NCBI GenBank assembly: GCA_017889745.1
Contig: JAGGAG010000046.1
Coordinates: 1-15,566, forward strand
From: Gemmatimonadota bacterium
Lineage (GTDB): Bacteria; Gemmatimonadota; Gemmatimonadetes; Gemmatimonadales; GWC2-71-9
Direction: 5' to 3'
DNA length: 15,566 bases
The notes beneath the pieces were generated by a model. The model was not told the DNA's origin, did not search any database, and saw only the letters and a list, made by a program, of their open reading frames with translations. A program made the position numbers and the translations under genes. Below, one piece after another: positions 13,311 through 15,566 of this stretch; the first letter of the stretch is position 1; each line of letters begins with the position of its first letter.

Positions 13311-14234
13311 CTACGGCGCCGTGGCAGTCGTGACCGACACCGGCACGTGCACGGTGGTGCCCGACGTTGCCGTCACGCTGACCGGAAGTGCCGGGTTCGT
13401 TGTCACTGTCAGGCCAACCGGCGGCGTCAGGCCCACCTGATACGCTCCCGGAAGCAGGTACTTGAACTCCGCAGTGTAGGTCCCGTCCGCCTCGGGGTCG
13501 GTGAGCGGCAAGCTCTCGGTCGAGTTGTCCGCGTTGGTTACGGTCGCGCTGAAGCTGGCCAGCGTCGTCGGATTGCCGCCAAGGTCCGGCAGGGTCACAC
13601 CCGTGCCAAGGGTGACGTCGACCGCGATTCCCGCGGCCGTGGTGATCGTGGCACCCCGGATCACCGGGTGCATGATCCAGCGTCCGGAATTGCCGGCCGC
13701 GTGCCCGAAGCTCTGCGACACGTCGAAATCGACCAGCACGATCGTCGCGTCCTCCGGCACGACAAAACTGTCATCCCCGCCCAGCTGCACCTTGAGGCCA
13801 CTCTGCCCCAGGCTCGGGGCCTGCAGCTCACCCGTTACGACCGCACCCTCGGGGAGCCCGGCATAGTCGGGTGAGGTGGCGTAGATCTCCGAGGCGCCGC
13901 CCGCGCCTTCCACCTCGATGTACGCGCCGCTGATCACGAAGCGGAGCTGCTCGTAACGCCCGGCTGGTACCACGGCCTCGTGGACCAGTTCGGCCGCGTC
14001 ATTGGCCAGGGTCAGGAGGTTGACGGTGGTGTCCCGGTCCCGGAGGACGGTCCGTCCATCGGACCCCTGCAGGTAGATTTCGTCGATCGTTACCACCGCA
14101 GCCAGGACGTCGCCGGGGGCGTCGGTGAGCACGACAGAGACCCGGCCCGAGCCGTTGCCGCCGGCGCTGTCGCTGCAACCAAGGATTGCCAGCGGCAGCA
14201 GGCCAAGGACAAGGCGTCGTGTGAAAGCGATCAT
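13311..14234 (-). CDS. DUF4382 domain lipoprotein
   Basis: 307 residues from the ATG at 14234, chosen because AGGAG lies eight bases upstream and because it gives a compact lipoprotein signal: two Arg, a hydrophobic core and ILGC with lipidated Cys20. An ATG at 14252 adds six residues without a ribosome site. Residues about 30-175 match DUF4382: VSVVLTDAPGD, TIDEIYLQGSDG, NLLTLAN and VVPAGRYEQLRFVI. About 195-300 form a beta-rich tail with Ig/carboxypeptidase-regulatory-like repeats (FSATVTNADNS, GTYTAEFKYLLPGAYQVGL). Members are surface or periplasmic lipoproteins of unknown function. It is probably anchored in the outer membrane. It is convergent with the hydrolase gene and separated by about 135 bases from the membrane-protein gene upstream. 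Confidence 0.9.
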   Translation of the reverse strand: MIAFTRRLVLGLLPLAILGCSDSAGGNGSGRVSVVLTDAPGDVLAAVVTIDEIYLQGSDGRTVLRDRDTTVNLLTLANDAAELVHEAVVPAGRYEQLRFVISGAYIEVEGAGGASEIYATSPDYAGLPEGAVVTGELQAPSLGQSGLKVQLGGDDSFVVPEDATIVLVDFDVSQSFGHAAGNSGRWIMHPVIRGATITTAAGIAVDVTLGTGVTLPDLGGNPTTLASFSATVTNADNSTESLPLTDPEADGTYTAEFKYLLPGAYQVGLTPPVGLTVTTNPALPVSVTATSGTTVHVPVSVTTATAP

Positions 14235-14279
14235 GCGGTGCGCTCCTGACATCGTGTGTGCGAGGGTTTCCGGCGGGTC

Positions 14280-14294
14280 GAGCGGTTACCGCTC
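14280..14294. other. Small perfect hairpin in the gap between lipoprotein and membrane-protein genes
   Basis: GAGCGG (14280-14285), TTA loop, CCGCTC (14289-14294). It lies 76 bases past the stop of the membrane-protein gene and 46 bases before the lipoprotein start. It could be a weak terminator or an operator; no T-tract is present. Confidence 0.3.
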
Positions 14295-14370
14295 ATGCCG
14301 CCCGGGCTGTGAGAGTCATACGCTCGCGCTGCAGGAATGATGCTCGTGCTCGCAGCGCCGGTTCCGATGC

Positions 14371-15096
14371 CTAGACTGTGGCCACCGCTCGCTGCGTGGC
14401 ATGGGCGCTACGGCCACCATCGCCCGACATGACAGTGTATCCAATCCATACGAACAGGACGCCCACGAGCTCTGTGACGTAGAGCACCTCGACGTGGCCA
14501 AACCGGGTGAACGAGCCGCCGATTCCGGGCAGGATCGTGCCAACGGCAATCGCCAGGTTTCCCCACATCCGTGTGGCCTGGCCGCGGTCACGGTAGTACT
14601 TCCACGCCGACCAGAGCGCTCCTCCGACGAGGAACACCACTGCATAGAGGTTGATCCACGGTGATATGAGCCGGACCCAGTGCCAGGCGAGCACCTTGCC
14701 CGAGAGGCGCGTCGGATCCACGAGCGCGTAGTTGATCGGCGAGAGGAGGACTGCCACTGCGCCGAATGCCACCACGGATAGCAACGCCGTGGACAGCCGG
14801 TCAGCGGTGCGCTTCGTCAGCAGCAGGTACACGGTGCCCTGTGCGAGGGGTGCGCCGCCCAGCAGGGCGCCGGTGATGTACCACATCCGGAACACCGGCT
14901 CCGACCATCCGAACAGGGTGGTCAGGCTCTCCGTGAGCGTGCCAGCGGCATACGTTACGAGCCCCAGGAACCACCATAGCAGGTAGGTTGCCTGCGGCTT
15001 GCGGCGCCAATGGCGATAGAGTCTCACCGCGAACAGCGTTGAGAATACCGTTGTGATGATGGGGATGTAGTGTATGGGCTGCGGCATCAGGAGCAT
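14371..15096 (-). CDS. Seven-helix integral membrane protein of unknown function
   Basis: 241 residues from the ATG at 15096 (an in-frame ATG at 15087 drops three residues; neither has a clear ribosome site). Seven hydrophobic segments are visible at about 6-27, 36-58, 69-93, 101-121, 143-167, 178-200 and 205-226, with the positive residues RLYRHWRRKPQ after the first helix and KYYRDRGQATR after the fifth. By the positive-inside rule this puts the N-terminus outside. A short polar tail (SGDGGRSAHATQR) ends the protein. There is no Lys in helix 7 to suggest a retinal protein, and no transporter or enzyme motif I recognise. The topology resembles the 7TM sensor domains attached to some signalling proteins, but no output domain is present. 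Function unknown. Confidence 0.82.
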   Translation of the reverse strand: MLLMPQPIHYIPIITTVFSTLFAVRLYRHWRRKPQATYLLWWFLGLVTYAAGTLTESLTTLFGWSEPVFRMWYITGALLGGAPLAQGTVYLLLTKRTADRLSTALLSVVAFGAVAVLLSPINYALVDPTRLSGKVLAWHWVRLISPWINLYAVVFLVGGALWSAWKYYRDRGQATRMWGNLAIAVGTILPGIGGSFTRFGHVEVLYVTELVGVLFVWIGYTVMSGDGGRSAHATQRAVATV

Positions 15097-15178
15097 CCGG
15101 ATCCGGGATATGCTGTTGGGAAGTGTGCCTCATCATTACCGGTCGGACGGTCCACGTCACCTCCGGAGGAATGCCGAA

Positions 15179-15238
15179 ATGCGCGTCAGTAGCGTTGCGG
15201 ATCTGCATCATGCGAGACGGCATGGCGGCATGGCATGA
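15179..15238 (+). CDS. Possible 19-residue leader ORF coupled to the SDR gene
   Basis: A short frame MRVSSVADLHHARRHGGMA starts at ATG 15179, nine bases after a strong GGAGG (15165-15169, itself in the palindrome CCTCCGGAGG 15160-15169). Its TGA (15236-15238) overlaps the SDR start as ATGA. The SDR start has no ribosome site of its own, so ribosomes may reach it through this frame. An ATG at 15171 is only one base from the GGAGG and so unlikely. Translation is unproven; chance occurrence of a 19-codon frame is easy. Confidence 0.4.
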   Translation: MRVSSVADLHHARRHGGMA

Positions 15239-15566
15239 GTGAGCGCGTCGCCGTCGTCACGGGGGCGAACCGGGGGATCGGCAAGGCCATCGCGCAAGGA
15301 ATTGCACGCGCCGACTTCCGGACCGTCCTGGTGTGCCGCCGCCGCGAGGACGGTGAGCGCGCCATGGAAGAGATCGCGTCGCGCACCGGCCGTCACGCGC
15401 TCGAGGTGATGACGGCCGATCTCTCGAGCCTCGCCGAGGTGCGCCGACTTGGCGATGAGCTGCTCGCGCGCTTTCCGGCGGTGCACGTGCTGGTGAACAA
15501 TGCCGCGGTCGCGTCCCGGCAACGCCGGGAAAGCGTCGACGGCATCGAGATGACGCTTGCCGTCAA
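15235..15566 (+). CDS. Short-chain dehydrogenase/reductase (3' partial)
   Basis: The frame is open from the ATG at 15235 to the window edge (110 residues seen of a usual 250-300). In-frame TAG at 15190-15192 and no other start codon between fix this ATG as the start. Seen: the SDR cofactor motif TGANRGIG (about residues 9-16), the basic VCRRREDGE after the second strand (which favours NADP), the adenine-site ADLSSLAEV and the NNAA structural motif. The catalytic YxxxK lies beyond the edge. The CRRREDGERAMEEI and SSLAEVRRL spacing resembles retinol-dehydrogenase-like SDRs, but the substrate is unknown. It lies divergent from the membrane-protein gene and has no Shine-Dalgarno sequence of its own. 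Confidence 0.9.
   Translation, partial: MSERVAVVTGANRGIGKAIAQGIARADFRTVLVCRRREDGERAMEEIASRTGRHALEVMTADLSSLAEVRRLGDELLARFPAVHVLVNNAAVASRQRRESVDGIEMTLAV

Overview
The window looks like chromosomal DNA of a high-GC, soil-type Gram-negative bacterium. Gemmatimonadota is my leading guess. The basis is uniformly GC-rich coding sequence, Sec signal peptides ending in AxA with a following Q, an oligopeptidase B-like S9 peptidase, a DUF4382 lipoprotein and an RsbRD-type domain protein. This is inference from gene content; there is no rRNA or other marker gene. No tRNA, rRNA, CRISPR array, transposase or integrase was seen, and no stretch longer than about 150 bases lacks a gene.

Layout. 1-2977 (+): the 3' part of a 3-hydroxyisobutyrate dehydrogenase-like oxidoreductase, then a secreted S9A oligopeptidase. 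3019-3118: a long imperfect hairpin with a perfect 17-bp outer stem, between convergent genes. 3126-8883 (-): a tightly overlapping four-gene operon, read right to left: an Eco57I/PglX-like adenine DNA methylase with a target-recognition-like C-terminus, an SF2 helicase split at the RecA1/RecA2 boundary into two genes joined by a GTGA overlap, and a HAD phosphatase. 9036-9713 (+): a small secreted protein of unknown function. 9673-11399 (-): an RsbRD_N-like protein coupled to a membrane family-2 glycosyltransferase. 11468-13269 (+): an LD-carboxypeptidase coupled (TGATG) to an alpha/beta hydrolase. 13311-14234 (-): a DUF4382 lipoprotein. 14371-15096 (-): a seven-helix membrane protein. 15179-end (+): a possible 19-residue leader ORF overlapping the start of an SDR oxidoreductase that runs off the window.

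The best candidate for an undescribed system is the methylase / split-helicase / HAD cassette at 3126-8883. Methylase plus SF2 translocase is the composition of restriction-like and anti-phage systems (type ISP, BREX, DISARM). Here I recognise no nuclease, PglZ, DUF1998 or phospholipase D gene, and the helicase is encoded as two separate polypeptides. The remaining genes look like housekeeping and envelope functions. The regulatory signals of note are a symmetric -10 region between the divergent genes at 11399/11468 with a probably leaderless LD-carboxypeptidase mRNA, hairpins at two of the three convergent junctions, and the leader ORF before the SDR.
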